A stretch of DNA of 64,000 nucleotides from Candidatus Nitrosopumilus sp. (GTDB lineage Archaea; Thermoproteota; Nitrososphaeria; Nitrososphaerales; Nitrosopumilaceae), in contig NZ_JAOULD010000002.1 in NCBI RefSeq assembly GCF_029882185.1, positions 35,319-99,318 on the forward strand, written 5' to 3'. A program made the translations under genes and the position numbers. Below are positions 7,857 through 18,650 of the stretch, in pieces. The stretch's first letter is position 1; every line of letters begins with the position of its first letter. The notes under the pieces are model-generated. The model was not told the DNA's origin. It was given only the letters and a program-made list of their open reading frames with translations, and searched no databases.

Positions 7857-9211
7857 AATGGTTCAGGATGTATTGTAATTACAGAATTTTTAATTTCTGC
7901 TCTGATAATCTGCTCAATTTCAGATGTTAAATCATGAACTTTTTCAATTGACAAATCTCTGTCAAATGAACAATCGATATCTATTTTGAGAATATTTTCA
8001 AATTTTAGTGATATTATTCTTCCAATTTTTTTGATGTCTGGATATTTTTCCAATATTTTTTTAATTCTTTCTTCGGTTTCAGTATCTTCTACATTGAATT
8101 TCTCTGGGACAGTAACAAATGGCTCTAGATGGATTGTGGCATGAGATATTTCTGGAATCTGTTCTTGAATTTTTAATTCAATTATCTCTGAAATCTTATG
8201 AGCTGATGATAAATTAATCTCTCTATCTACCATTACATGTAGATTAGAATATGTTTTTCCTTTTGTTTTATGCATGCTAACATTGTGAACTCCTCTGACC
8301 CCGTCAACACTTCTTGCAATGTCTAAAATTTTACCATCTAGTGGAACTTTACTCCAATTAGGCTCAAAATGAATTGTAGTTGATGCATTAGGAATTTTAT
8401 TTTTGATATTTTTTTCTACGCTGTCACTAATTTCATGAGCTTTATCAAAACTTGTATCTCCTCTTAATGAGATGGTTACATCTGCAAAAATCGTATCGCC
8501 TGATCTTCTCATGAGTATTGGACCTACATTGATGACTCCTTCAGTTGAATTTGAAATTTCTCTAACCTTTTTTACAAGTTCTGGAGAAATAACATCAGTC
8601 AAATCTAATGCTGTTTTGTATACTAGTTTAACACTTAGTGCAGCTAATAAAATTCCTAAAATTAATGCTGCAATAAAGTCTCCAAAATACATTCCATATG
8701 TAACCAAAACAATACCTCCTATTGCAACTAGTGTAGAGCCTAGATCCATAAATGCATGATAAAAATCTGCTTTGAGAGTAGCTCCGCCAATTTTTGTAAT
8801 GGACTTTCTCAAAAGAATTATTCTAAAAAAATCAATTCCAATTGTATACAGTCCTCCAATTATTGCAAATAATCCTGGCAAAATATTTGGTGGGGGACTC
8901 TGTAATCTATTTACAGATTCATAAATGAAAAAGCATGCAATCAAAAATATTGCTATCCCTCCAATTAATCCTCCAAGCGATTCTATTTTTCCATGCCCGT
9001 ACGTATGTTCTGCATCTGGAGGTTTAATTGCCAGTCTTGCTGCTAATAATAAAACAAGTGTTACTACACTATCTAACAAAGCATGAATTCCATCTGTGAT
9101 TAATGCTAAACTGTTTGAAATTAGGCCAAAAATTAATTCTACTAAAAATGCTGAAAAAATGGCTAAAAGTGAAATTTGTAAAACTCTGGTTCTTTGAACA
9201 AACATATCCAT
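7853..9211 (-). CDS. Cation diffusion facilitator (CDF) metal exporter with a long C-terminus
   Basis: 452 residues. Six membrane helices fill residues 10-200, with paired metal-site motifs H43-xxx-D47 and H152-xxx-D156, the HxxxD form typical of zinc-type CDFs. The cytoplasmic part is about 250 residues, much longer than the usual 90, and appears to hold three successive CDF dimerisation-type (ferredoxin-like) repeats, each ending in a phrase like TIHFEPNW, TIHLEPF or TIHPEPF. It converges with the ZIP gene, overlapping by four bases. Confidence 0.9.
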   Translation of the reverse strand: MDMFVQRTRVLQISLLAIFSAFLVELIFGLISNSLALITDGIHALLDSVVTLVLLLAARLAIKPPDAEHTYGHGKIESLGGLIGGIAIFLIACFFIYESVNRLQSPPPNILPGLFAIIGGLYTIGIDFFRIILLRKSITKIGGATLKADFYHAFMDLGSTLVAIGGIVLVTYGMYFGDFIAALILGILLAALSVKLVYKTALDLTDVISPELVKKVREISNSTEGVINVGPILMRRSGDTIFADVTISLRGDTSFDKAHEISDSVEKNIKNKIPNASTTIHFEPNWSKVPLDGKILDIARSVDGVRGVHNVSMHKTKGKTYSNLHVMVDREINLSSAHKISEIIELKIQEQIPEISHATIHLEPFVTVPEKFNVEDTETEERIKKILEKYPDIKKIGRIISLKFENILKIDIDCSFDRDLSIEKVHDLTSEIEQIIRAEIKNSVITIHPEPF

Positions 9212-9300
9212 GTTTTTTGATAATTTGAATCACGTATTACAGTTTTCTAAGGAGAATTGATGCGACAACATTATTTGTCATTAAATCTTGTCTTACGAAT

Positions 9301-12300
9301 GTGTGGGATGTAAAATATCTGAGCCTATTTGCTCTTCTTTCAATTATATCATTAATTCCAATTGTTGAGGTTGATGCATCAAGTAATCCAAACTTGTTTG
9401 TCTCTGCTGAAAATTCACAATTTGAAAATCATTTTTCTGGCTCTATGGTAATTGAAGTGGTAGTAATTGATCCTAATCTAAGTGATACTGGCGAAGGGAA
9501 AGGTGAACCTGATGTTACTATTAATGGAAAATCATTACGAATGGTTCAAGCAACTGACGGTAGTTGGTATGCTTATTTTGCCAATGTTGACAAAGCCAAG
9601 GAAGCTGATTCTACAGTAGGTAAAGATGGTAAAGGACTGGATTTTGGAGTTTTCTGTAGTAGAAATACCCTTTCTTCTGTGATTGGAATCTCTCTTTCAG
9701 AAACTGATGGATTTGCAGTTCCACGCTCTACTCCTGATTCTACTAATGGCAATTCTTCGTTTACATCATGTACTGGTTCTCCATCTGGTGCAATTTGGAA
9801 TAATGTTGTTAGACATGCAAAGTCAGTTAATACAAATCCGAATGTACCTTCTGGACAAATAGGAATAGATTCTAACGCATGGCCATTAATTCAACTATTT
9901 TCATTTGATGATGTTACAATTCAATACAATCCTGCTGGTCAATCACAGAAAGTCCTACTAGAGTATGATGATATTCCAAATATCTCTATGAACATTGATA
10001 GATCTCTTTATCCTGAAAACGCTGAAGTTTTTTTGTCAGTAAATGATTTTCAATTAAATCAAGATCCTACTGATGAAGATTCTTGGACTTTTAATGTAGG
10101 TGCTACTCCATCTGTTTTTTATCAAGCATATGATAGTTCTGGCTCTGATTCTGCAAATGGCGGTTCTGGTTTAGTAGACTTGGTTCCATATCTATCAAAT
10201 ATTGGTTTTGAGGATAATGGGGAACTCTCTATAAACAAAAATTCTGTTCTTGAATTACAATCTAATGATGAACAACCTGATACTAGTATCTCTAATGGAC
10301 TTGTGATATATTCTGAAATTATTACTCTGGTTGAAGATTTTCCAAATTCTGGTATATTTGATACTGGAGATGATAGTGATCAATCTGTTTTAGGAATTTT
10401 AAATGATGTTCCACGAGGTCAAACTGGTTCTATAACCTATAATAAAAAATCTATTTCTGTTCTAACTGGTTCTTCATCAGCTAATGTTTCACTTGATGAT
10501 CCTATTTTGACAATTGGTGATGACTCTCAATCATTAAAACCTGGAACCGAATTGTCTGTAGTTCTTGTTGATCCTGATCAAAACATAAACTCTGGCTCAA
10601 GAGATCATCTAGATGTTTATCGTGTAACTGCGCTCATCCCTTCAATAACAATTGGAAATCCTGTAACTCTTGAAAATGCTCAAAATGTTCTATTTCATAC
10701 ATCGTCTTTACTTACAGGCAGTACTGCAAATTCCTCTGTACCTGATTCTAATTCTGACAGACTCCATATTGATACTTCAAATGTATCTAATGGTTCTTAT
10801 GAGATAATTTCGATAAATCTGGGGATTTCCACTTCTAATTTAGCCTCTTCTTTACTTGATGTCTCTGAATTTAACACTGTTGGCACAAATTGGATTAATT
10901 ATGACTTAAGATCCATTGAAAATGATTTAGGCATTACTGATTTTACGGATACATCCTTTTCTCTTTATTTTGGAACTCTTACTGGACCGTATGTTACTAT
11001 AGTTGATGCCGGTGACATTTCATCACCAAATGGCTTTATACAAATTGATGATTCTGATGTGACAGATATTTTTGATAAAAGTGGTACTGTATATCTTGTA
11101 ATTGATTTTGATTCTTCTAATGATGATTCTGGTATGGTGTTTGTTTCTAATGAAATAAACCAACAGCCAATCGTATTTGATCTTTTTTCTTTTGGATTAA
11201 AAAATGATGAAAGCATAAACAATTCAATTTATCGTTTTGAGTTGGAAGAAACTCTGGATAATTCTTCTACTTTTGAAGGTACTTTTGAATATGCTGTTAC
11301 AAATCAACTAAACATACTAGATCCCAATTTCATTCAAACTATACAAACTATTGATGACGAAATTAAAATCATTGTAACAAATAGACTGATTGATGAAAAT
11401 GGAGTTACAATATCTTACTCTGATTTGGATGAAGTTGGTGTATCAACTACGACTTCTACAAAATCTGATATTGCTACAAATTCTGGCGTTGTTTCAACAT
11501 CGTCTACAACTTTTAGATTTGGACAACCAGTCACTCTAACTCTAAAAGACTCTGATCTTAATTTAAAAAGTGATACAATAGAAAGTTATCATGTTATCGA
11601 TGATCCAAATTCTCCTAATGTGGATACAGTGGGAAAAGATGGAGAAATTTTATTAGAAATCAAACTTAAAGACATTCGCTACAAACGTTGTACAATAAAT
11701 GGCATTGAACATGGTGGTTTAGCTTCTACTGGATTCTCGTTAATTGAAACTGGACCAAGTACAGGAATTTTTGAAGGTGTATTCAAAATGCCTTCTCAAA
11801 TTTGTGACAAATCTGGAACCAAGTTGATCTCTACTGCAGGAGGGAGTCTTGATGCAAAATATTATGATTCAAGAGATAATTCCGGTAATCCCAATATTTT
11901 CAGTTCATTAAGAGACAGATCAGTTTCATTTCAAAGTTCTTCCAAACTTAGTGCATATGATATTGTAAAACCTGTTTCCGGAAAAATCGAAGAAATTATT
12001 CTTTCTGGAAGTATTGATAATTCTAGAAGAGGAATTCCTCTTACAGTAATCATAACCGCCCCTGATGGACATACACAAAATTTTGCTGCGACACTGTCCA
12101 GTAATGGTAGTTACAAATCCATTATTTCTATCAATGAACATTCTTTGTCTGGTGTTTACAAAATTAATTTATTTTATAATGAATCATTTGTAAAAGAAAT
12201 TTCATTTACTGTCTCTGACCCTAAAATCCCTGATTGGATCAAAAACAATGCTCAATCTTGGTCTTCTGATAATTCCTCTGATTCTGAATTTATTGACGGA

Positions 12301-12477
12301 ATTGAATACTTTGTTGATAATGGATTCATCATCAAGCCAAACTCTTCTGTTTCTAAACAAGAAATCCCTGATTGGATCAAAAACAATGCAAAATGGTGGA
12401 TAAATAATCAAATTTCTGATGAAGACTTTATTAAATCAATTCAATACTTGGTCAAAAAAGGTATCATTAGAATATGA
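9301..12477 (+). CDS. Large exported surface protein with C-terminal IPDWIKNNA repeats
   Basis: 1058 residues from GTG; signal peptide to about residue 27 (VEVDASS). The body is Ser/Thr/Asp/Asn-rich, beta-type and low in Lys, as in thaumarchaeal cell-surface proteins. Near 890-980 is an Ig-like domain (SGKIEEIILSGSIDNS, then PLTVIITAPDG). The end holds two copies of a repeat beginning IPDWIKNNA, found at the end of many thaumarchaeal exported proteins and possibly used for cell-wall attachment. No PEFG tail. Function unknown; an S-layer or adhesin role is a guess. Confidence 0.75.
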   Translation: MWDVKYLSLFALLSIISLIPIVEVDASSNPNLFVSAENSQFENHFSGSMVIEVVVIDPNLSDTGEGKGEPDVTINGKSLRMVQATDGSWYAYFANVDKAKEADSTVGKDGKGLDFGVFCSRNTLSSVIGISLSETDGFAVPRSTPDSTNGNSSFTSCTGSPSGAIWNNVVRHAKSVNTNPNVPSGQIGIDSNAWPLIQLFSFDDVTIQYNPAGQSQKVLLEYDDIPNISMNIDRSLYPENAEVFLSVNDFQLNQDPTDEDSWTFNVGATPSVFYQAYDSSGSDSANGGSGLVDLVPYLSNIGFEDNGELSINKNSVLELQSNDEQPDTSISNGLVIYSEIITLVEDFPNSGIFDTGDDSDQSVLGILNDVPRGQTGSITYNKKSISVLTGSSSANVSLDDPILTIGDDSQSLKPGTELSVVLVDPDQNINSGSRDHLDVYRVTALIPSITIGNPVTLENAQNVLFHTSSLLTGSTANSSVPDSNSDRLHIDTSNVSNGSYEIISINLGISTSNLASSLLDVSEFNTVGTNWINYDLRSIENDLGITDFTDTSFSLYFGTLTGPYVTIVDAGDISSPNGFIQIDDSDVTDIFDKSGTVYLVIDFDSSNDDSGMVFVSNEINQQPIVFDLFSFGLKNDESINNSIYRFELEETLDNSSTFEGTFEYAVTNQLNILDPNFIQTIQTIDDEIKIIVTNRLIDENGVTISYSDLDEVGVSTTTSTKSDIATNSGVVSTSSTTFRFGQPVTLTLKDSDLNLKSDTIESYHVIDDPNSPNVDTVGKDGEILLEIKLKDIRYKRCTINGIEHGGLASTGFSLIETGPSTGIFEGVFKMPSQICDKSGTKLISTAGGSLDAKYYDSRDNSGNPNIFSSLRDRSVSFQSSSKLSAYDIVKPVSGKIEEIILSGSIDNSRRGIPLTVIITAPDGHTQNFAATLSSNGSYKSIISINEHSLSGVYKINLFYNESFVKEISFTVSDPKIPDWIKNNAQSWSSDNSSDSEFIDGIEYFVDNGFIIKPNSSVSKQEIPDWIKNNAKWWINNQISDEDFIKSIQYLVKKGIIRI

Positions 12478-12522
12478 TCTGGTCAATTTTTATTTCGTTG
12501 AAAATATAAATACTCTCAAATC

Positions 12523-13506
<984 letters not shown>

Positions 13507-13553
13507 TCTATTTCCCACTCTAAGTTATTATATTGAAACACTTGTAATAATTC

Positions 13554-13877
13554 ATGCATATCGAATATGAAGAATTTGAAACAATCGAAGATCTTCTAAT
13601 GTATATGGCATCTGCTGCCCCTCCGATGAAAAATACAATGCCTATTAACTCTTACAAAGGGTATGTAATGTCTTTTATTCCACTGAGTCCTTCAACTGGA
13701 GAAACATATCTTATGCTTTATGTAAAAGATTCACTTGAGCCAGGAATTTATGAATTTGATGTTTCGTCAAAATCTTTTAAAAAAGTTGAAAGTGTTGAGA
13801 GAGCAGATAAAGTTTACTTTATCTCTCTAACCCCAAAACGAAATACTATAGCTGACATTGCTATTGAAAATCTATAA
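13554..13877 (+). CDS. Conserved small protein of unknown function
   Basis: 107 residues, starting MHIEYEEFETIEDLLMYM. It looks like a soluble alpha/beta protein: an acidic N-terminal helix, then strands such as GYVMSFIPLS, TYLMLYVKDS and KVYFISLTPK. No cysteines, signal peptide or membrane helix. An AT-rich agttattatattg box lies about 25-30 bases upstream, so it is probably a leaderless monocistron. I do not recognise the family. Confidence 0.65.
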   Translation: MHIEYEEFETIEDLLMYMASAAPPMKNTMPINSYKGYVMSFIPLSPSTGETYLMLYVKDSLEPGIYEFDVSSKSFKKVESVERADKVYFISLTPKRNTIADIAIENL

Positions 13878-13952
13878 AAATAGAATTCTCCTTTCCATGT
13901 CTAGGTAATTACGTAGATTATAATTTGTTGCAAAATTGTTATAATTAAAAAT

Positions 13953-15533
13953 CTACAATTTCTTTGTTTGAATTTTAGGTGCAGACACTGATCTACTTCT
14001 AGCATATTTGCCAATAATCTCATCTGGTGTTCTTCCATTGAATAGATCTTTGCATAGTCCTCTAAGATATCTCATAATTGCCCAAGTACCAGCTTTGAGA
14101 ATTCCATACATGAATACTTTCATTGGAGGACCATATGTCTTGTTTCTAAGAATAATTGGAATGATGTCATTAATCACACGTAAGTTATTCTCCCAGCATT
14201 TCCAAAATAATGTGAATTGTGCTTCATTCAAGTTTCCAAAGTGCATGGAATTCTTTTCACTAAAGTCTTGGTAAAGTAATGGTGCAACCAAACCTCTAAA
14301 GTCCATTTCTCTAAAATCACTCATCATATCTATAGTGTATTGAATATCATCAGGTGTTTCATCAGGCCATCCAATGATAATTGTTGCAGCTGGGAACCAG
14401 TGATTCTCATTTAGAATTTTTGCACCTTCTCGTACCACACTTCCCCACTCCTCAGGTGCAAATGGTTTTGTTTTAACACCTAGGTGTTTTTTTACCATAT
14501 CTGGTGCAACTGTTTCTATTCCTAAATTAGTTGCAAGCCATCTGCCAGTTTTATCCTGTTCATTAACATGTGAAATCTGCTGCATCAGTAATGGGTCTGC
14601 TGCTACTGCAGAAAATGTCATATGTGTTGTGCCGATAAAGTTTGCACCCAATCCTTTGAGTCCTTTCCATAAATCAACTATGGCATCTCTGTTTGGAACA
14701 AAGTCTCTATTGTCACATCCATAGAGCAACATTTCATCTGAATGTAACCAAATTGAATCAAATCCATAATCTAAGTTAGTCTTTGCCTCATGCTGTAATC
14801 TCTCTAGTGGGAGATCTTTTTTTGATCTTTTATTCACATCACAAAAGTCACATCCTCTTCCACAACCACGCATTGCTTCAATTAGAGAATTGATTGTAGG
14901 GCCTTCGATTACTGGAATATTCTCAAGATTTCTTACAAAACAATGCATTAGTTCTGGTGCATCATTTTTTTCTAAATCTTGAAACAAGTCTACTGCTAAT
15001 TCATCAGCTTCTCCTACAACAACTGTATCAATTCCATGAATTTTCATTCTATCTGATTTAGCTAATTCCCAAGCACCGTTTCCTCCAACGACAACTTTGA
15101 AATCATATTTCTTTTTGAGCTGAATTATGCTTGCACACATTTTTTTAAATTTCATTGCAACATAGGATAATTTTTCTGGAGACATTGTTGTTGTAACTGG
15201 AGCCATTCCTAATGGATCCATTACATTGATTCCTACTACTTTAGTATCTGGCCCAATTGATTTTTGAAGCATTTCTGGGTGGGCCATGAACACATCTTCT
15301 CTTTTATATCCTCCTTGAATCAAAGAACTTTCAATTCTTCTTAGTCCTACTTGAGCAACTTTTACTTCACCTGTGATTGGATCAGTTTCTACAGAGGGAC
15401 AAAATACTTTATCAAAAACCCATTCAGGTAGAACCTCATATGGTCCACATGCAATAAACCCGTAAAGAAAATTTCCTCGATAATTTGTCATTAAACTACG
15501 ATCAGCAGTAAGAACAACACGTTTGCCGGACAA
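13953..15533 (-). CDS. B12-binding-domain radical SAM protein, candidate tetraether-lipid ring synthase relative
   Basis: 526 residues from a TTG start. Residues 1-190 have a cobalamin-binding-like Rossmann layout (VVGINVMDPLG, KVVVGGNGAWELA, VVVGEADELA). The radical SAM core starts with C224-xxx-C228-xx-C231 in RGCGRGCDFCD, the [4Fe-4S]-SAM ligands, followed by LHSDEMLLYG and ATIIIGWPDETPDD. A basic, partly hydrophobic C-terminus may touch the membrane. Archaeal GDGT ring synthases (GrsA/GrsB) belong to this B12-binding radical SAM group and occur in Thaumarchaeota, so that is one candidate. Other C-methyltransferase-like roles are possible. Confidence 0.8.
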   Translation of the reverse strand: MSGKRVVLTADRSLMTNYRGNFLYGFIACGPYEVLPEWVFDKVFCPSVETDPITGEVKVAQVGLRRIESSLIQGGYKREDVFMAHPEMLQKSIGPDTKVVGINVMDPLGMAPVTTTMSPEKLSYVAMKFKKMCASIIQLKKKYDFKVVVGGNGAWELAKSDRMKIHGIDTVVVGEADELAVDLFQDLEKNDAPELMHCFVRNLENIPVIEGPTINSLIEAMRGCGRGCDFCDVNKRSKKDLPLERLQHEAKTNLDYGFDSIWLHSDEMLLYGCDNRDFVPNRDAIVDLWKGLKGLGANFIGTTHMTFSAVAADPLLMQQISHVNEQDKTGRWLATNLGIETVAPDMVKKHLGVKTKPFAPEEWGSVVREGAKILNENHWFPAATIIIGWPDETPDDIQYTIDMMSDFREMDFRGLVAPLLYQDFSEKNSMHFGNLNEAQFTLFWKCWENNLRVINDIIPIILRNKTYGPPMKVFMYGILKAGTWAIMRYLRGLCKDLFNGRTPDEIIGKYARSRSVSAPKIQTKKL

Positions 15534-15579
15534 CTATGGAACTTCCTTTATGTATCTTATATATGATTTACGAGATATG

Positions 15580-16377
15580 TTAGTCTTGAAAATTCCATCT
15601 TGAATTATTTTTTTTAATTGCTCTGTTCGCAATGTTTGCTGCAATCCCTCCTGCAGCTATTCCGTTGTCTATATTTACAACAGATAGTCCTAAAGAACAA
15701 CTCTGAAGCATTGATGCAAGTGCTGCAATTCCTTTTTCACCATATCCATACCCTACTGACGTTGGAATTCCTATGACTGGAATGTCTACTAGGGTAGACA
15801 CTAGAGTAGCTAAAGCACCTTCCATTCCTGCTGCAACTATGATGCAATCCACATCTTCATTAATCATTTTTTTTAAAATTGGAAAAACTCTTTGGATTCC
15901 GGCAATTCCTACATCATAGCTTGTAATGCATTTGCAATTCATCGCCTTGCACATTAATCTTGATTCTTCTGCTACTCCAATATCTGAAGTACCTGCAGTC
16001 ATTATTCCAACTTTTCCACCATGAAATTTAATTGGTTTTTTAAAGAGTAGCAATGATGATGAATTTTTCCCCGTTTCCACTTTAACTTTTAATCTCTTTA
16101 CAAACACTAAAATTTTTGGATAATCTTCTTTCTTAATTCTAGATACTATTACTGAATTTGTTTTTTCTAGAGTTTTTTTAATAATTTTTTTAATCTCATC
16201 TAATTCCTTGGTTTCTGCAAAAACTACTTCTGGAATACCTCTTCTTTTCCTTCTATTGATGTCTATTTTTACAAATCCTTCTACTTCTTCAATTGAATAA
16301 AGTGACAATAATTTTTTAGCATTATTTACTGAAATTTTTCCTTCTTTTAGTGCTTCTAAAATTTCATGAATTTCCAA
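15580..16377 (-). CDS. larB: LarB, pyridinium-3,5-biscarboxylic acid mononucleotide synthase
   Basis: 265 residues. PurE-like fold with TAGTSDIGVAEESRLMCKA (about 127-145) and AAGMEGALATLV (182-193). C227 in LQSCSLGLSVVNIDNG sits where LarB uses a cysteine for covalent capture of the nicotinate dinucleotide, so the catalytic residue is present. LarB carboxylates nicotinic acid adenine dinucleotide at C5, the first step of the nickel-pincer nucleotide cofactor. It is transcribed with mdh, divergently from larC/larE. Confidence 0.9.
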   Translation of the reverse strand: MEIHEILEALKEGKISVNNAKKLLSLYSIEEVEGFVKIDINRRKRRGIPEVVFAETKELDEIKKIIKKTLEKTNSVIVSRIKKEDYPKILVFVKRLKVKVETGKNSSSLLLFKKPIKFHGGKVGIMTAGTSDIGVAEESRLMCKAMNCKCITSYDVGIAGIQRVFPILKKMINEDVDCIIVAAGMEGALATLVSTLVDIPVIGIPTSVGYGYGEKGIAALASMLQSCSLGLSVVNIDNGIAAGGIAANIANRAIKKNNSRWNFQD

Positions 16378-16410
16378 TGATGGATTTGATTTGTTAGTAT
16401 AAAAAAAGGC

Positions 16411-17325
16411 TTAGATCTCAATACCTGAGATGGCATTTTTTACGTTACCAACTGCTTTATCAAACGCTTGTTTTTCTTCATCATTTAGATCCAACTCTAT
16501 GATTTTCTCAACACCTTTCTTGCCAATTACTGCTGGAACTCCTATTGTTACATCCGAATGACCATATTCTCCATCAAGATATGTTGCAACTGGGATGACT
16601 TGTTTTCTATCTCTTACAACGGACTCTATAATTGCAGAAATTGCATTTCCAGGAGCATGAACTGTGGCGCCTTTTAATTCGATGACTTTGGCAGCCACTT
16701 GTTTTGTATTGATAATTAATTCATCTAATTTTTCTTTTGGAAGAAAAGATGATAATGGAATTCCTGATACTGATGAAAATCTTGGTAATGGCAACATGTT
16801 CTCCCCATGTTCTCCAATTACTAGTGCTCTGATAGAATCTCGAGAATGACCTGTTGCTTCATGAATGAATTGTCTGAACCTTGACAAATCAAGCATTCCT
16901 CCCATTCCAAACACTCTACTTCTGTCAAATCCTGATACTTTGTAAGTAATGTAGGCCATTGGATCAAGTGGATTGGTTACTGGAATAATCATAGAGTTAT
17001 CTGCATATTTTTTTACATTTTCAACCACGCTTTTTACAATTGTTGCATTAATTTTCAAAAGATCCATTCTAGTCATTCCTGGTTTTCTTCCAGAACCTGC
17101 CACTACGACTACGACATTTGATCCTTTCATATCTTCAAAATTATTTGATCCTTTCACTTCAACATCGATTCCTTGCTCTGATAACATGTGGTTGATATCC
17201 ATTGCTTCTCCTTGAGGAAGTCCTTCTGCTACGTCTAGCAATAATATCTGATCATCTAATCGTTTTAATGCTGAAAATAATGCAGCGTCTCCGCCTACTT
17301 TGCCTGAACCGATAATAGTAATCAT
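16411..17325 (-). CDS. mdh: Malate dehydrogenase
   Basis: 304 residues of the LDH-like MDH family. Motifs: GSGKVG (6-11, nucleotide loop), D31 at the end of the second strand (favours NAD), [12 protein letters not shown] with substrate arginines R80 and R86, N118 in TNPLD, and the catalytic His173 in GEHGENM. It interconverts malate and oxaloacetate in the TCA/carbon-fixation network. It lies 33 bases upstream of larB on the same strand, so this operon links malate metabolism with nickel-pincer cofactor synthesis, which is unusual. Confidence 0.93.
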   Translation of the reverse strand: MITIIGSGKVGGDAALFSALKRLDDQILLLDVAEGLPQGEAMDINHMLSEQGIDVEVKGSNNFEDMKGSNVVVVVAGSGRKPGMTRMDLLKINATIVKSVVENVKKYADNSMIIPVTNPLDPMAYITYKVSGFDRSRVFGMGGMLDLSRFRQFIHEATGHSRDSIRALVIGEHGENMLPLPRFSSVSGIPLSSFLPKEKLDELIINTKQVAAKVIELKGATVHAPGNAISAIIESVVRDRKQVIPVATYLDGEYGHSDVTIGVPAVIGKKGVEKIIELDLNDEEKQAFDKAVGNVKNAISGIEI

Positions 17326-17414
17326 GAAAATTGATGTAAATTCTGAATAATTAAATCTAATGGAATTCTTGAAATATTAGTCGAATTTATAAGCATTTTT
17401 GATATTTTTGAATT

Positions 17415-18650
17415 ATGGTTGTTGTAATAGATCCACAAATTGCTGGTATATCTGGTGATATGCTTCTATGCTCATTGGTGGATTTAGGAGCTGACAAGGA
17501 TAAAATCATTAACGGAATAAGAGAATCTGAAAAATTCCTCTCAGGTTCCACAATAAGAAAAATTGATTTTGAAAAAATTCAAAAACATGGAATTGAATCG
17601 TTACAACTAATTTTAGAAATTGATGAAGATGTTCATGAAAGAAAGGGTTCGGAAATTAAATCTGCAATAATAAATTCTTCCAAACAAATTCATCTTTCTG
17701 AAAAAGCAAGTTCTTTTGCTGAATCATGCATTGATACTTTGATCTCATCAGAATCTAAAATTCATGGAATTCCTGAAGAATCAGTCCATTTTCATGAGGC
17801 CTCAAGTATTGACACTTTGGTAGACATAATCGGAATCACAATTGCTTTAGAAGACTTAGGATTATTTGACGAAAAAATTCTTTGTTTACCTGTTTCAGTG
17901 GGTGGAGGCTCTGTATCATTTTCTCATGGAACTATGTCAAATCCTGCTGCTGCTATATTGGAGATTTTTAAAAATTCTAACTTGATAATTAAAGGAAATG
18001 ATGCAAACGATGAACTTACAACCCCTACAGGGGCCTGCATTTTAGTAAATTTGGCACCTGAGTCTGTAAAACACTATCCTCCAATGAAAGTAGCATCTAT
18101 TGGGTATGGTGCAGGGCAAAAAGACTTTGAAAGTTTTTCAAATGTTCTAAAAATTATTAGGGGCTCTGAAAATAATCTTGAAATTGACTCTGTAAAAATA
18201 CTTGAAACAAATGTAGATGATGTTTCAGGAGAAATATTGGGTAATCTAATTGAGAAAATTATGATTAAAGGAGCACGAGACGTTTCTATTTACAGTGGAA
18301 TTACAAAGAAAGGGAGACCAACAAATCTAGTATCTATAATTTGTAGTAACGACACTCTTGATCAAATAGTTGATACACTTGTTTTGGAAACTGGAACTCT
18401 CGGAATTAGAATTTCTGATTCAAATAGATTCATAGTTCCTAGAACAAATCATGATGTTTCTTTATTTTTGAACGGACATACTCTTCAAGTAAATTATAAA
18501 AAATCTTCATTCAAGGGAAAAATTAATTTTAAAATTGAATTTGATGATCTGAAGAAAATTTCTAACATTATTGATAAACCAATTAAAGAAACTGAAGTAT
18601 TGGTAAGAAAAGAAATTGAAAAATTGGAGATTAATAATGACAAATCTTGA
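17415..18650 (+). CDS. larC: LarC, nickel-pincer cofactor nickel insertase
   Basis: 411 residues, an intact single-frame LarC (in some bacteria it is split by a programmed frameshift). N-terminal signature DPQIAGISGDMLLCSLVDLG, then HFHEASSIDTLVDIIG and DELTTPTGACILVNL. The C-terminal half has ETNVDDVSGEILGNL and YSGITKKGRPTNLVSIIC, the CTP-dependent nickel-insertion domain. It inserts Ni into the bis-thio pyridinium nucleotide. It overlaps larE by 14 bases. Confidence 0.92.
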   Translation: MVVVIDPQIAGISGDMLLCSLVDLGADKDKIINGIRESEKFLSGSTIRKIDFEKIQKHGIESLQLILEIDEDVHERKGSEIKSAIINSSKQIHLSEKASSFAESCIDTLISSESKIHGIPEESVHFHEASSIDTLVDIIGITIALEDLGLFDEKILCLPVSVGGGSVSFSHGTMSNPAAAILEIFKNSNLIIKGNDANDELTTPTGACILVNLAPESVKHYPPMKVASIGYGAGQKDFESFSNVLKIIRGSENNLEIDSVKILETNVDDVSGEILGNLIEKIMIKGARDVSIYSGITKKGRPTNLVSIICSNDTLDQIVDTLVLETGTLGIRISDSNRFIVPRTNHDVSLFLNGHTLQVNYKKSSFKGKINFKIEFDDLKKISNIIDKPIKETEVLVRKEIEKLEINNDKS

